From an uncultured Dehalococcoidia bacterium (GTDB lineage: Bacteria; Chloroflexota; Dehalococcoidia; Lucifugimonadales; UBA3495): 64,000 bases of DNA. Of the stretch, positions 1 through 15,000 are shown piece by piece. The translations under genes were made by a program, and so were the position numbers. Under the pieces are notes generated by a model, which saw only the letters and a program-made list of their open reading frames with translations, ran no database searches and was not told the DNA's origin. The stretch lies in the NCBI GenBank assembly GCA_958296385.1, contig OY282494.1, positions 2,207,537 through 2,271,536 on the forward strand, in the 5' to 3' direction. Numbering within the stretch: position 1 is the first letter of the stretch; every line of letters begins with the position of its first letter.

Positions 1-2
1 GT

Positions 3-3000
3 TTCAGCATCGCGGCCAGCGACGCTTTGCCGGACGATGCTACGCTGAGCAGTTTGAGCATCGTTAACGCCAGCACTACCGCCGCCGTGGTACTGGCGCC
101 GGCTTTCAGCGCCGCGCGGACGGCTTACACGGCCGAGGTGGAGAACGGGGTTACGCAGGTTACGGTTACGGCTACCTCTACGGATGCCATCGCCGGCGTT
201 GCTTACGAACCGGCGGTGGACGCGGACGCTACGGCGCCGGGGCATCAGGTGAACGTGGCCGTGGGCGGCAATACTATTAAGGCGGTGGTTACGGCGGCGG
301 ACGGCGTTACGGCGCAGGAGTACGTCGTTGCGCTGTTTCGCCAGGGGGCGGGGAATACTTTGCGGCATTTGCGGGTTATCGGTTCGGACGGCAATACTTA
401 CCCGCTGACGCCGGTATTCAATCCGGATACCGATACTTACGACGCCGCCGTGCCCCGTAGGGTGAGCAGCGTAACCATCTACGCGGAGGGCACCAACCGG
501 GGGGCGGGGGTGCAGGTGGACTTGAACCCCGTTGGCGCCGACCGGACCAGCGACCCCATCGCGCTGGCCATCGGCGCCCGTAAGCTAATCCGCATCCAGG
601 TTACCGGGGCGGTGGGGGACGGCAACAAGTCTTACAGCCTTTACGTTACCCGCAGCAGCGGGATTGACTACGACGACGACGATGACGGGCTGATTGACGT
701 TCGCAATCTGGCGCAGCTGAACGCGATGCGGTACGACCTGGACGGGGACGGGACGGCGGCGCTGTCGTTTAGCGGGGACAACGACTTTGCGGCTACTTAC
801 GCCGGGGCGTTTCCCAGCCCGCTGGCCGGGATGGGGTGCCGGCTGGCGGACCACGACGGCGATACGACTACTGCGGAGCAGCCGACCTGCCGGGGGTACG
901 AGCTGCGGGCGGACCTGGACTTTGACACGGACGACGACGGGGCCACGTGGAGCCGGGCCGCCGACGGCACGATTACCGGGGACAGCGGCGACGCCTGGTA
1001 CAACGGGGGCGCCGGCTGGACGCCCATCGGCGACGTTGACTCGAGCCTTAATCCCTTCATTACCACCTTTGAGGGCAACGGGCACACCATCTCCAACCTG
1101 TTCATCAACGAGGCCCGCAGCACTTCCGACGCCGTGGGCCTGTTCGGGTTCGTGGGCAAGCTTGACGCGTCGGCCCGGATTCGCAACGTGGGCCTGGTTA
1201 ACGTGCTGGTGCAGGAGACGAATGCGGCTTACACCGGCGGGCTGGCCGGCGTCCTGATCAGCGAACATACCGGCTCCGTCTCCGCAGCAGGATTCAATAT
1301 TTACGGCGAAATATCCGCCAGCTACGTGACCGGCAGCGTTAGCGGGGCCGACCATGTGGGTGGGCTGGTGGGGCATAGCGACGGGAGCATCCGGGCCAGC
1401 TACTCCCACGCCGCCGTTACCGGAGGCGACGCGGTCGGCGGGCTGGTCGGCCAGAACGGCAATGGCATCGTCCATAACAGCTACGCCACCGGCCCGGTGA
1501 CGGGGAGCAGCAGGGCGGGCGGGCTGACGGGCCACAGCACTCTTAATTCGCAAAGCCCGCATCAGCCGTCCAACGTCCGCAACAGTTACTGGGACCTGAG
1601 AACCTCCTGCCAGCACACCCGTCACACCGGCAGCGAGGGCTCCCGGACCTACGGCCGGGGCAAGACTACCGCGGAGCTGACTACGCTGACGGGCTATACG
1701 GGCATCTACGCGGCGTGGGACGAGCTGGACGTGAACGGCGACGGCAGCAGCGACGCGGCGTGGCAATTTACCGCCGGCCGCTATCCGACGCTGAAAATCG
1801 GGGGGCATGATGCGTCCGCGCAGGCCAGCGCGCAACGGATTGACTACGACTGCGACGACGACGGGCTCATCGAGATTACCAGTCTGGCCGGGCTGAACGT
1901 CACGCGTTACGACCTGGACGGCAGCGGGGCGGCGGACAGTTCGGCCAACGCCGCCGCTTACGCCGGGCAATTCCCCATTGCCGCCGCTACGATGGGCTGT
2001 GCGCTGGCTGACCACGACGGCGATGCTGCTACCGCGCCGGTGCGGGTGTGCCGGGGGTACGAGCTGGGGGCCAACGCCAGCGCCAGCAGCACGTTGCTGA
2101 GCCTGGACTTTGACAGCGACGGCAGCGGCGGGGCGAACGCCGGCGATGCTTACTGGAACGGGGGCGCCGGCTGGACGCCCATCGGCAGCGCGGCCCAGCC
2201 GTGGGCCGCCGTGTTCCGGGGTAATCAGCATCCGCTGAGCAATTTGTACATCAACCGGGCCGCCGCCGATACGGGGCTGTTTGGCGTGGTGGGCGCGTCC
2301 GGCCGGCTGGAGGGGGTCATCCTGACTGATGTCAGCGTTACCTCGACGATGGACGACACGGGCGGGCTGGCGGGGGATAACCGGGGCGTCATCAGCGCAT
2401 CGGGCGTTACCGGCACGGTGTCGGGCGGGCGCAACGCGGGGGGGCTGGCCGGCTTTGGGACGGGCAGTATCGTCGGCAGCTACGCCAAGGCCGACGTTAG
2501 CGGAACGGTGGGCGTGGGCGGCATCGTGGGGGCCAGCAGCGGGCCGGTTACCGCCGCTTACGCGCTGGGGGCGGTCAGCGGAACCCGCAACGTGGGGGGC
2601 ATTGCGGGCAGCGTTACGGGGGATATTACCGCCAGCTACGCCATCGGCGCGGTGAGCGGCAGCTCGGGCGTGGGCGCGCTGCTGGGCAATCGCGGGGGCA
2701 GCGCCGTGATAACTAACGGGTATTACGACAGCGAGATTGCCGGGGCGATGGCCGGCGCCGGGGGGACGGGCTACACCCGGCGGGAGTTGCAGCAGCCCGT
2801 GGCCTACCGCAGCGGCGCATCCGTCGAGGAACGCATTTACGTCGGCTGGGACGTGGACCTGGACAACGCCGACGGGGACAATAACGCGGCGACGGGCGGG
2901 GATGACCCCTGGGACTTTGGCACCAATCAGCAGTATCCCGTCTTGCAGTACGGCGGCATGAGCGTTGCGGCGCAGCGGGCGTTGCAGCCGCCGCTGGCGG

Positions 3001-6000
3001 GCGATACGAGGCTGGGCAGCCTGGTGATTACGGATACGACGTCGGCGCTGACGCCGGCCTTTGACGCCGGGGTTACGACTTACACGCTGTCGCCGAACCC
3101 CGGCAGCAGCTACGTTACGGTGGCGGCGTCTCCCGCATTGAGCGTGACCGGCGTGTCCATTCACCCGGACGACGGGCAAGACGGGGTGCCGGGACACCAG
3201 GTTAACCTGACGAGGGGCGTCAACACCATCACGGTACACGTTACGGCGCAGAACCGGGCGGGCGCCCGCTACACGGTGCGTTTTAACTCCGCCGCCGCCG
3301 TTGACTACGATGATGACGATGACGGGCTGATTGACGTGCGGACGCTGGCGCAGCTGGACGCGATTCGCTATGACCGGAACGGCGACGGCAAGCGGGGCGC
3401 GGCGAGCGCGCTGGACTGGGCCAAGTACACGGCCGCGTATCCTCTGGCGGCCGCTGGGATGGGGTGCCGGCGGGTTGACCCGGACGGCGCCGGGCCAACG
3501 CCGCCGGCGCCGGTGTGCACGGGATACGAGCTGCGGAGAGGGCTGGACTTTGACACGGGGGAGGCCGGCGTCCGGACGGATGACGCTTATTACAACGACG
3601 GGGCGGGATGGACGCCGATTGGCGGGGCCGCGGCGGCGTTCACGGGTGCTTTCCAGGGCAACGGGCAGACCATCGCCAACCTGCATATCAACGCTACGGG
3701 CGTTGGCGCGGTGGGGCTGTTCGGCGCGGCGGTTAACGGCACAATTGAGGGGGTGCATCTAACCGGCGTGGACATCACGGCCAGTTACACCAGCAGCGGG
3801 CAGACTGCTTATGACGCGGGCAGTCTGGTTGGCGTGATGCGGGGCGTTACGGTGCGGGCCAGTTCGGCGGTGGGCACGATTACGGCCACGGCCAGCGGCA
3901 ATGCGGTGAGTTCCGTCGGTGGGCTGGCCGGGCGCAGCATCAGCGGTGCCAGCGGTCAGAGCGGGAGCCGGATTGAGGCCAGCTACGCGGCGGTTGACGT
4001 AACGTTGAGCTCAACGTCAACCGCTAATCCGACGCTAAACCCGGATACGGCCGGCGGTCTGGTGGGTACGTTCAGCAGCAATAGCGCGCGTCCGAGTTTC
4101 GTAACGGCGGCTTATGCGCTGGGTGACGTAGCGGCAAACCGTTCCGGGTCGCTGGTCGGCGGGCTAATCGGCGAGGGGGCCGGGACGGTAACCGCCAGCT
4201 ATGCCACCGGAACGGTAACGGGTTCTACCGCCGCCACGAGGGGGCTGATTGGCGACATCGGTTCCAACACCACCGTAACCGCCAGCTATTGGGACAGCAT
4301 TACCAGCGGGGTTGCGGATGATGCGGATGACCCGGCTACTGCGCCGGAGGGCAAGACGACTTACGAGCTGCGGACGCCTACGGCTTACGGCACGGCTACC
4401 AGCACGCCGCCCAGCATTTACGCCGGTTGGGACGTGGACGTTGACGGGGAAACGGGGGGCGATGATCCCTGGGACTTTGGCACTAACCAGCAATACCCGG
4501 TGCTGAAGTACGGCGGGCATAGCGTGTCGGCGCAGTTTCTGCTCCAGCCGACTATTCCCTCGGACAACACGCTGGCGGCGCTGTCGGTGGCGCCGGCGGT
4601 GCTGTCGCCGGGGCTTTCGGCGGCTACTACTACTTATGCGGCCATCCTGCCGGCCGAGGCGGGCGCTGCGGTGGTGACGCTGGAATATACTCTGAATGAC
4701 GCTGCGGCTACCTCTACCGTCAGCGCTATTCCCGGCGGGGGCGATGCGGTTACGGCGGATGCGGATGAGGACGCGGCCGGCTACCAGGTGTCCGTTAGCG
4801 CGGCCCGTACCGTCATCACCATCGCGGTTACGGCCCCGGATGGGGCGGTGCGGGAGTACGCGGTTACGGTTACCCACGCCGCCGCCGCTGACTACGACCG
4901 GGATGATAACGGGCTAATTGACGTGCGCACGCTGGCCCAGCTGGACGCCATCCGCTACGATTTGGACGGCGATGGCCGGCCGAACAGCGGCGACTGGGCG
5001 CCCTACACGGCCGCCTACCCCCGGGCGGTGCCCGGCATGGGCTGCCCGTCTGATACCTGCACGGGGTACGAGTTGGTTAATGCGCTGGACTTTGACACGG
5101 GGGAGGCGGGCGACCGGACGGATGACGCTTATTACAACGACGGGGCGGGGTGGACGCCGATTGCCCATACCCAGCACAGTGCATACATCGGCGATTTCCA
5201 GGGCAACGGGCATACCATCGCCAACTTGTACATCAACTCGACGGGGCTGGCCTGGGTGGGACTGTTTGGCCGGGCATTACACGATAATGTTAGCGGGCTG
5301 ATTGAGGGGGTGCATCTAACCGGGGTGGACATCACGGCCAGTTACACCGATAACCGGGTGTTCCCTTATCACGACGTGGGCGCGCTGGTGGGCTATATCA
5401 GCGGCACGGTGCGGGGCAGTTCGGCGGTGGGCGAAATTACGACTACGGCCGGGGGCCTGGTGGTGAGTCGCGTCGGGGGGCTGGTGGGTATTGCGTTCGA
5501 CGGCAGCGTCATCGCCAACAACTACGCGGCGGTTGACGTAACGGTGAGCTCAACGGCGACTGCTACGCTAGTGGATCGCGCTGGCGGCCTGGTTGGGATA
5601 GTGCAAGGCAGCCCGGCTCGGAGCACAATAACCGCCTCATACGCGCTGGGGGATGTAGCGATCAATCGTGCCGGCGCGCGGGTGGGCGGGCTGGTCGGGG
5701 AAATTGCGTCGGCGGACGTTAGCGCCAGCTACGCCACCGGAACGGCAACGGGTTCCACCGCCGCCACGCGGGGGCTGACGGGCCATATCACCGGCACTAA
5801 TACTCCCATCATAACCGACAGCTATTGGGATACGACTGCCAGCGGGGTTGCGGATGATGCGGATGACCCGGCGGTTGCGCCGGAGGGCAAGACGGTTGAT
5901 GAGCTGCGGACGCCTACCGCCTACGGCACCAGCACGACTACCGATATTTACGTCAATTGGGACGTGGACGTTGACGGGGTGGCTGGGGTTGATGATCCGT

Positions 6001-9000
6001 GGGACTTTGGCACGGCTGAGCAGTACCCGGTCTTGCAGCAGGGGGGGCATAGCATTGCGGCGCAGCACGCCCTCCAGAACATTATCGCCTACGATGGCGA
6101 TGGGGACGGGCTGATTGACGTTGCTACGCTGGCGCAGCTGGATGCTATTCGCTATGACTTGAACGGCGATGGCAAGCAGGGTTCGGTGAGCGACGCGGAC
6201 TGGGCCAAGTACGCCGCCGCCTATCCCCGCGCGTTGCCCGGCATGGGCTGCCCGTCTTATACCTGCACGGGCTATGAGCTGGTGAACGGGCTGGACTTTG
6301 ACACGGGGGAGGCCGGTGTCCGGACGGATGACGCTTATTACAACGACGGGGCGGGGTGGACGCCGATTGGTGAATCCGGCTTGACGGGCGCCTACATCGG
6401 GGATTTCCGGGGCAACGGTTATGCCATCGCCAACCTGTACATCAATTCCAGCAACGTCCTGGGGGTGGGATTGTTTGGAGGGATGATTGACGGGCCTATT
6501 GAGGGGGTGCATCTAACCGGCGTTGACATCACGACTAATTACAGCAGCGGCACGCTGATTATTCACGACGTGGGGGGTCTGGCGGGCTCGGCCTACGGCA
6601 CGGTGCGGGGGAGTTCGGTTACGGGGCAGATTAGGACTAATGCCGGGGGTATGGCGGTGAGCCTGGTCGGGGGGATGGTGGGCAGCGCGGTAGGGGGCAG
6701 CGTCTTTGCCAACAACTATGCGTCGGTTGACGTAACGGTGACGTCAACATCGACGGCTACGCTGGCGGACCAAGTGGGCGGGCTGGCCGGATTGCTGGAC
6801 GGGTTCCTGGGGCGGAGCTCAATGACGGCGTCATACGCGCTGGGGGACGTAACGGCCAGTCGTGCCGGCGCGCGGGTTGGCGGGCTAATCGGCAATATGG
6901 CCATCGCAGACGTAAGCGCCAGCTATGCGCTGGGAACGGTAACGGGTGCCGGCGGGGCCACGCGCGGTCTGATTGGCGGCACCGGCACCAACACCGCCGT
7001 AACCGCCAGCTATTGGGATACCAGCACCACCGGCGTTGCGGATGATGGGGATACTGCTGCGCCGGAGGGCAAGCCGACTTACGAACTGCGGACGCCGACG
7101 GCCTATGGGGTTGCCACCAGCACGCCGCCGAGCATTTACGCCGGCTGGGACGTGGACGTTGACGGGGAAACCGGGGGCGATGACCCGTGGGACTTTGGGA
7201 CTAATCTGGAGTATCCCGTGTTGCAGTTTGGGGGGCATGACGTTGCGGCGCAGCGGGCGTTGCTGCCGGAGGTATCTACCGATACCAGCCTGCTGGCGCT
7301 GTCGGTGGGGCCGGCCGTGCTGTCGCCATCTTTTACGGCGGCTACTACTACCTATGCGGCAATGGTGCCGGCGGAGTCATCGGCAACCGCCGTGCTGCTG
7401 GCTTACACGCTGGGGGATGCCAACGCGTCCGCCGCCGTCAGCGCGCAGGGGCCCGTCGGGGCGGCGGTTACGGCGGATGCGGACGCGCATACTCCGGGCT
7501 ATCAGGTGGCGCTGTCAGCGGCCGGCGATACGGTCATTACGATTGCGGTTACGGCGCAGGATGGGTCGGCGGGCAGTTACACGGTGACCGTGATGGCCGG
7601 GGCCGCCGATTATGATGATGACGAGGACGGGCTGATTGACGTGCGGACGCTGGCGCAGCTGGATGCGATTCGCTACGACTTGAATGGCGATGGGGCGGTG
7701 GACAGCTCGGCCAACAACGCCGCTTACGCCGCCGCATTTCCGCGGGCGGCGTCCGGGATGGGGTGCCGGCGGGAGATTGACAACCACGGGATGCGGGGGC
7801 CGCCGACTTGCACGGGGTACGAGCTGCGGGGGAGTTTGCTCTTTAATACCGGGGATGCCGGCATCCGGAGCGACGACCAGTATTACAACGGCGGGGCGGG
7901 CTGGACGCCCATCGGGACGCGGGCGGCGCCGTACACGGCAACTTTCCGGGGCAACGGGTACCGCATCGCTGACCTGTACATCAACTCGAACGGCGTGGGA
8001 TGGGTGGGGCTGTTTGGCGTGCTGGACGGCGGGGTTATTGAGGGGTTGGGGCTGGTGGGCGTGGACATAACGGCCACCCACGCCAACAGCGTTACGGTGA
8101 CGTTTCTGGACGTGGGGGCGGTGACGGGGCGCATCGCCGGCGGGGGCACGGTGCGGGCCAGTTCGGCGACGGGGGTGATTACGACCCATGCCAGCGGGAG
8201 CCAACTGGTCAGCACCGCCGGCGGGCTGGTGGGCACGGTGTTCCTGGACGGCCACGTGGCCAACAGCTACGCCGCCGTTGACGTGACCGTGAACTCGACC
8301 GGGACGATTACGTTTCCGGACCGGGCCGGGGGCCTGATTGGGCTGATGGGCGGCGTGCAGGCTACTCGGCCAACGCTCACGGCCGGCTACGCTACGGGTG
8401 CGGTCAAGGTGAGCCGGGGGCTGGCCTACGCCGGCGGGCTGGTGGGCAGCATCCACAATGGGCGGGTGTCGGCCAGCTACGCCACCGGGCGGGCGGCGGA
8501 TGCCAACGGCGCCGCGCAGCCGCTGATTGGCGCCATCCAGACCAGAGCCCGGATTAGCGACAGCTATTGGGACAGCATCGCCAGCGGGGCCGCGGATGAT
8601 GGCGATACGACGGCGCCGGAGGGCAAGACGCCGGCCGTGCTGCAAGGGCCCACCGGCTACGGCACCAGCACGACTACCGACATTTACGTCAATTGGAACG
8701 TGGACGTTGACGGGGCAAGGGGGGCCGATGATCCCTGGGACTTTGGCACGGACCAGCAGTATCCGGTGCTGCAAACCGGCGGGCACAGCATCGCCGCGCA
8801 GCGGGCCTTGCTGCGGCGCACTACCGCCTATGATGGCGACGGCGACGGGCTGATTGACGTTACGTCGCTGGCGCAGCTGGACGCCATCCGCTACGACTTG
8901 AACGGCGACGGGCGGGCGGACCGGATTGCGGACATTGGGGCCTACGCCGCCGGCTATCCGGATGCTATTCCCGGAATGGGCTGCCCGTCTTATACCTGCA

Positions 9001-12000
9001 CGGGCTACGAGCTGGTGAACGGGCTGGACTTTGACACGGGGGAGGCCGGCGACCGGACGGATGATGAGTATTATCGGGGCGGCGAGGGCTGGCGGCCCAT
9101 CGCCGGCGGCACTGATTCTTACTATAACGCGCCGGCCGTGCGGTACTCGGGCGTTTTCAACGGCAACGGGCACGCCATCGCCAACCTGCACATTGACGTG
9201 CTGCTGACCGGGGACGCCAACGGCAACGGGGCTTACGCCGGGCTGTTTGGCTACGTTACGGGGCGCGTTGAGCAGGTTGCGCTGGTCAATCCGGAGGTCA
9301 AAGCCGTTTCCACCGTTGGGGCCATCGCCGGCCGGCTGGGCGCCGGCGGGAGCATCGTCGCATCCTACGTGCAGGGCGGCGAGATTGAGGGTTGGAACTG
9401 GCTGGGCGGGCTGGTGGGCGTCAATAACGGCACGATTACCGCCAGCTATACCGACGTGCGGGTGAACAGCTCGTCGCTGACGCTGCCGTCCCGAAATAAT
9501 GGCGCCGCTGGCGGGCTGGCCGGCTGGAATACGGGCACGATTACCGCCAGCTACGCCATGGGTTCGGTAGAGCGGCAGGAGGGGGCGGCTGTCACCGCGG
9601 TCACCGGCGGGCTGACGGCGCTGGGGTCGGTAACCGGCTCCGAGGTGGTAACCGACAGCTATTGGGACACCATCCGCACCGGGCAATCTACTTCGCGCAC
9701 CGCCCCGGCATCGGCCGGCAAGACGACTTACGAGCTGCGCACGCCTACCACTTACGGCGCCAGCACTACTACCGATATTTACGCCGGCTGGAACGTGGAC
9801 GTTGACGGGGTGACGGGCCCGGATGACCCCTGGAACTTTGGCACTAACCTGCAATATCCCGTCTTGAAGTACGGCGGGCATGATACGGCGGCGCAGTTTG
9901 GCCGGCAGCCGGTGATTGCATCGGACAACACGCTGTCGGCGCTGTCGGTGGCGCCGGCCGTGCTGTCGCCGTCTTTTGCCGCCGGCCGGACTGACTACAC
10001 TGCCGCCCTGCCCGTGGGGTCGGCGGCGGCCGCCGTAACGCTGGCCTACACGCAGAACGACGCGGCCAGCTCGACGGCAGCCGTGGTTGCCGTTGCCGCC
10101 GGCGGGGCCGCCGTTACTGCTGACGCTGATGCGGTTGCGCCGGGCTACCAGGTTAGCGTGCCGGCGCGCACCGTCATCACCATCGCCGTAAGCACCCCGG
10201 ACGGGGCCGTGCGCCGCTACACCGTAACCATCGCCGTGTCCGCAACGGAGAACGATTACGACGGCAATGACAACGGGCTGATTGACGTGCGCACGCTGGC
10301 CCAGCTGGACGCCATCCGCTACGATTTGGACGGCGACGGGCGGGCGTCGGCCGGCGATTTGGCGAACTACCTGGCGGCGTTCCCCAACCCCGTCGCCGGG
10401 ATGGGCTGCCCGTCGGGCGGCTGCACGGGCTACGAGCTGCTGAACTCGCTGGACTTTGACACGGGGGAGGCGGGCGACCGGACGGATGACGCTTATTACA
10501 ACGACGGGGCGGGGTGGACGCCGATTGCCCATACCCAGCACAGTGCATACATCGGCGATTTCCAGGGCAACGGGCATACCATCGCCAACTTGTACATCAA
10601 CTCGACGGGGCTGGCCTGGGTGGGACTGTTTGGCCGGGCATTACACGATAATGTTAGCGGGCTGATTGAGGGGGTGCATCTAACCGGGGTGGACATCACG
10701 GCCAGTTACACCGATAACCGGGTGTTCCCTTATCACGACGTGGGCGCGCTGGTGGGCTATATCAGCGGCACGGTGCGGGGCAGTTCGGCGGTGGGCGAAA
10801 TTAGGACTACGGCCGGTGGCCAGGTGGTGAGTCGCGTCGGGGGCCTGGTGGGTATTGCGTTCGACGGCAGCGTCATTGCCAACAACTACGCGGCGGTTGA
10901 CGTAACGGTGAGCTCAACGGCGACTGCTACGCTAGTGGATCGCGCTGGCGGCCTGGTTGGGATAGTGCAAGGCAGCCCGGCTCGGAGCACAATAACCGCC
11001 TCATACGCGCTGGGGGATGTAGCGATCAATCGTGCCGGCGCGCGGGTTGGCGGGCTGGTCGGGGAAATTAGCACGTCGGACGTAACCGCCAGCTATGCTA
11101 CCGGAACGGTTACGGGTTCCACCGCCGCCACGCGCGGGCTGACGGGCCATACCGCCGGCACGAATCCCACCGTAGCCGACAGCTATTGGGATACGACTGC
11201 CAGCGGGGTTGCGGATGATGCGGATGACCCGGCGGTGGCGCCGGAGGGCAAGAGTATTGACGAGCTGCGGGCGCCGACGGATTATGGCACCAGCACGACT
11301 ACCGATATTTACGTCAATTGGAACGTGGACGTTGACGGGGTGGCTGGGGTTGATGACCCGTGGGACTTTGGCACGGCTGAGCAGTACCCGGTGCTGAAGC
11401 GGGGCGGGCACAGCATCGCGGCGCAGCACGCCCTCCAGAACGTTACGGCTTACGATGGCGATGGGGATGGGCTGATTGACGTTGCTACGCTGGCGCAGCT
11501 GGACGCTATTCGCTACGACTTGAACGGGGATGGGAGAGTAGCCGACGCTGACGAGGCGGCCTACGCCGTCGGCTACCCCCGGGCCATCGTCGGAATGGGC
11601 TGCCCGTCTTACACCTGCACGGGGTATGAGCTGGTGAACGGGCTGGACTTTGACACGGGGGAGGCGGGCGACCGGACGGATGACGCTTATTACAACGACG
11701 GGGCGGGGTGGACGCCGATTGGTACTGTTGGCGCCGAGTACACGGCTACTTTCCGGGGCAACGGCTACGGCAACGCCATCGCCAATCTGGATATTAACCC
11801 CACTGGCTGGGGCGAGGCGGGGCTGTTCGGGGCGCTGTCCGACGGGGTTATTGAGGGGGTGCATCTAACCGGCGTGGACATCGGGGCCAGCCGCACCAGC
11901 ACCAGCACGCAGACGTATCTGAGGGCCGGCGCGCTGTCCAGCTATGTCGCCAGGAGTACAGTGCGGGGGAGTTCGGCGGCGGGCGCGATTACGACTACGG

Positions 12001-15000
12001 CCGGCGGTACGGTAATCAGCCGGGTGGGTGGGCTGGTGGGTACCGTGACCAGCAGCAGCAGCATCGTCGGGAGCTACGCGGCGGTTGACGTAACGGTGAA
12101 CTCGACCACCCCGGCGTCGAGTAACATAGGGGACAGTGATTCCGCGGGCGGGCTGGCGGCGTCGCTGGCGGGCACGGCCAGCACGCGGAGCGCAATGACC
12201 GCCGTTTATGCAACGGGGGACGTAGCGGCCAACCGGGGCGGCACATTCGTCGGCGGGCTAATCGGCGTGGCCTTTCAAGCGAGCGTTACCGCCGGATATG
12301 CCACCGGAACGGTCACCGGGCCCACCACCGCCAGGACGCAGGGTCTGCTGAACCGGCTTGGCACTACCGCCACCATAACCGACAGCTATTGGGATACCAG
12401 CACCACCGGCGTTGCGGATGATGGGGATGCTACTGCGCCGGAGGGCAAGCCGACTTACGAACTGCGGACGCCGACGGCTTACGGCACGGCTACCAGCACG
12501 CCGCCGAGCATCTACGCCGGCTGGGACGTGGACGTTGACGGGGAAACCGGCGGCGATGATCCCTGGGACTTTGGGACTAATCTGGAGTATCCGGTGTTGC
12601 AGTTTGGGGGGCACGACGTTGCGGCGCAGCGGGCGTTGCTGCCGGAGGTAGCTACCGATGCCACGCTGACGGCGCTGTCGGTTTGGCCGGCGACGCTGTC
12701 GCCAGCATTTACGGCGGCTACTACTACCTATGCGGCGGTGGTGCCGGCGGATTCAACGGCAACCGCCGTGCTGCTGGCGTACACGCTGGGCAGCGCCAAC
12801 GCGTCGGCCGCCGTCAGCGCGCAGGGGCCCGTCGGGGCGGCGGTTACTGCGGATGCGGACGCGCATACTCCGGGCTACCAGGTGGCGCTGTCGTCGGCCG
12901 GCGATACGGTCATTACGATTACGGTTACGGCCCAGGACGGCACGGCCAACAGCTACACGGTAACGGTTACCGCCGGGGTCGTTGACTATGATGATGACGA
13001 GGACGGGCTGATTGAGGTGCGGACGCTGGCGCAGCTGGACGCGATTCGCTACGACTTGAATGGCGATGGGGCGGTGTCGGCGGGCGATGCGTCCGCTTAC
13101 GCCGCCGCTTTCCCGCGGGCGGAGGCCGGGATGGGGTGCCGGCTGACGGACCACGACGACGACGCCAACACTGCGGACGCGCCGACTTGCACGGGGTACG
13201 AGCTGCGGTCGCATCTGTTCTTTGATACGGGGGATGCCGGCATCCGCAGCGACGACCGTTATTACAACGGCGGGGCGGGCTGGACGCCCATCGGGACGAC
13301 GGCGGCGCCGTACACGGCAACTTTCCGGGGCCGGGGGAACATCATCTATGACCTGTTCATCAACTCGGACGGGCTGGACCGGGTGGGGCTGTTCGGGATG
13401 GTGGACGGCGGGGTTATTGCGGGGCTGGGGCTGTCCGGGGTGAGCATAACGACGGGCTACGCCGGGGGTTCGCAGCCGTTCCACGACGTGGGGGCGCTGG
13501 CGGGTTATCTCAGCGGCACGCTGCGGGGGAGTTCGGCGACTGGGGCGATTACGGTGAACGGCAGCGGCACGGCGATTAGCTACGCGGGCGGGCTGGTGGG
13601 CAGCCTGGAGAACGGGGTACTTGCCAACGCCTACGCCGCCGTTGCCGTAACCGTGAACTCAACCTCGACCCGCCTCACGCCGGACCGGGCCGGCGGACTG
13701 GTGGGCTTGCTGAACGGGACGGCGAGCAATCCGGCCGCGGTAACCGCCGCCTATGCGACGGGTGCGGTGGCGGCCAGCCGGGCCAACGCGCAGGTGGGCG
13801 GGCTGGTGGGGCGGGTCTTGCAGGCCGGCGTAACGGCCAGCTACGCCACCGGGCGGGTTACGGGTTCCACCGCCGCGACGCGGGGGCTGATTGGCAGCAT
13901 CGCCGCCGGGGGCGTCATAACCGACAGCTATTGGGACAGCATCCGCAGCGGGGCCGCCGATGATGCCGATGATGCGGCGCCGGAGGGCAAGACGCCCGCC
14001 GCGCTGCGGACGCCGACGGCCTACGGAACCGCCAGCGGCACCGACATTTACTTCGGCTGGAACGTGGACGTTGACGGGGAGGCCGGGGAGGATGACCCCT
14101 GGGACTTTGGCACGGATAAGCAGTATCCGGTGCTGAAACGGGGCTGGCACAGCGTCTCCGCACAGCGGGCCGGGCAGCCCGTCCTTTCGGATGTCAGTAC
14201 GCTGGCGGCGCTGTCGGTAACGCCGGCCGCGCTGGCGCCGAACTTTACGCCGTCCGCTACCGCCTACACCGCAAGGCTGGCCGCGGAAACCGTCGGCGCG
14301 GTAACCGTAACCGCCACGACGACCGCCATTGCCGCCGGCGTAGAGCCGGCTACCGTCGTTATCACCGCAACCGACGCCGGGGGGAACAGCGTAACCGCCG
14401 ACGCTGACGAGAACCGGCCGGGCCATCAGGTGGTCATCGGAACCGGCATCAACACCATCACCGTCAAGGTGACGGCATCGGATGGGAGCGCCACCACCTA
14501 CACGGTAATCATCGCCGCCGCCGGGGTGGACTTTGACGATGACGAGGACGGGCTGATTGACGTATGGACGCTGGCGCAGCTGAACGCCATCCGCTACGAC
14601 TTGAACGGGGATGGCACGCCGGCCGCCGGCAACACGGCCGCTTATCAGGCCGCCTTTGCGCGGGCCGCCGCCGGGATGGGCTGCCCGTCCAGCGGCTGCA
14701 CCGGCTACGAACTGCGCGGCCCGCTGGACTTTGACACGGGGGAGGCCGGCGACCGGACGGATGACGACTACTACAACGGGGGGGCGGGGTGGACGCCGAT
14801 TGGCACGGAGGCGGCTCCGTTCACGGCAACTTTCCGGGGCAACGGCTACGCCAACGCCATCGCCAACCTGATGATTGACTCCACCGGCATTGACCGGGTA
14901 GGGCTGTTTGGCGAGGTGAACGGCGGTCTTATTGAGGGCGTGGCGCTAACGGGCGTAGATGTAGCGGCCAGTTACACCAGCACGGCAACGCTGCCTTATC

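Noticed and set aside
27-29. TTG as start of the giant gene
   Set aside because: The frame is open upstream to the window edge and the TTG lies within a conserved sandwich domain; no ribosome site precedes it.
585-3758. Long open frame on the minus strand within the giant gene (about 1,057 codons)
   Set aside because: It is a by-product of GC-rich, Asp/Gly/Thr-rich codons in the repeats; its translation is rich in Arg, Val and Pro without domains, and it is covered by a clearly coding plus-strand frame.
7515-10577. Second long minus-strand frame (about 1,020 codons) opposite the giant gene
   Set aside because: Same cause; it breaks where the repeat composition changes and shows no start signal or motif.
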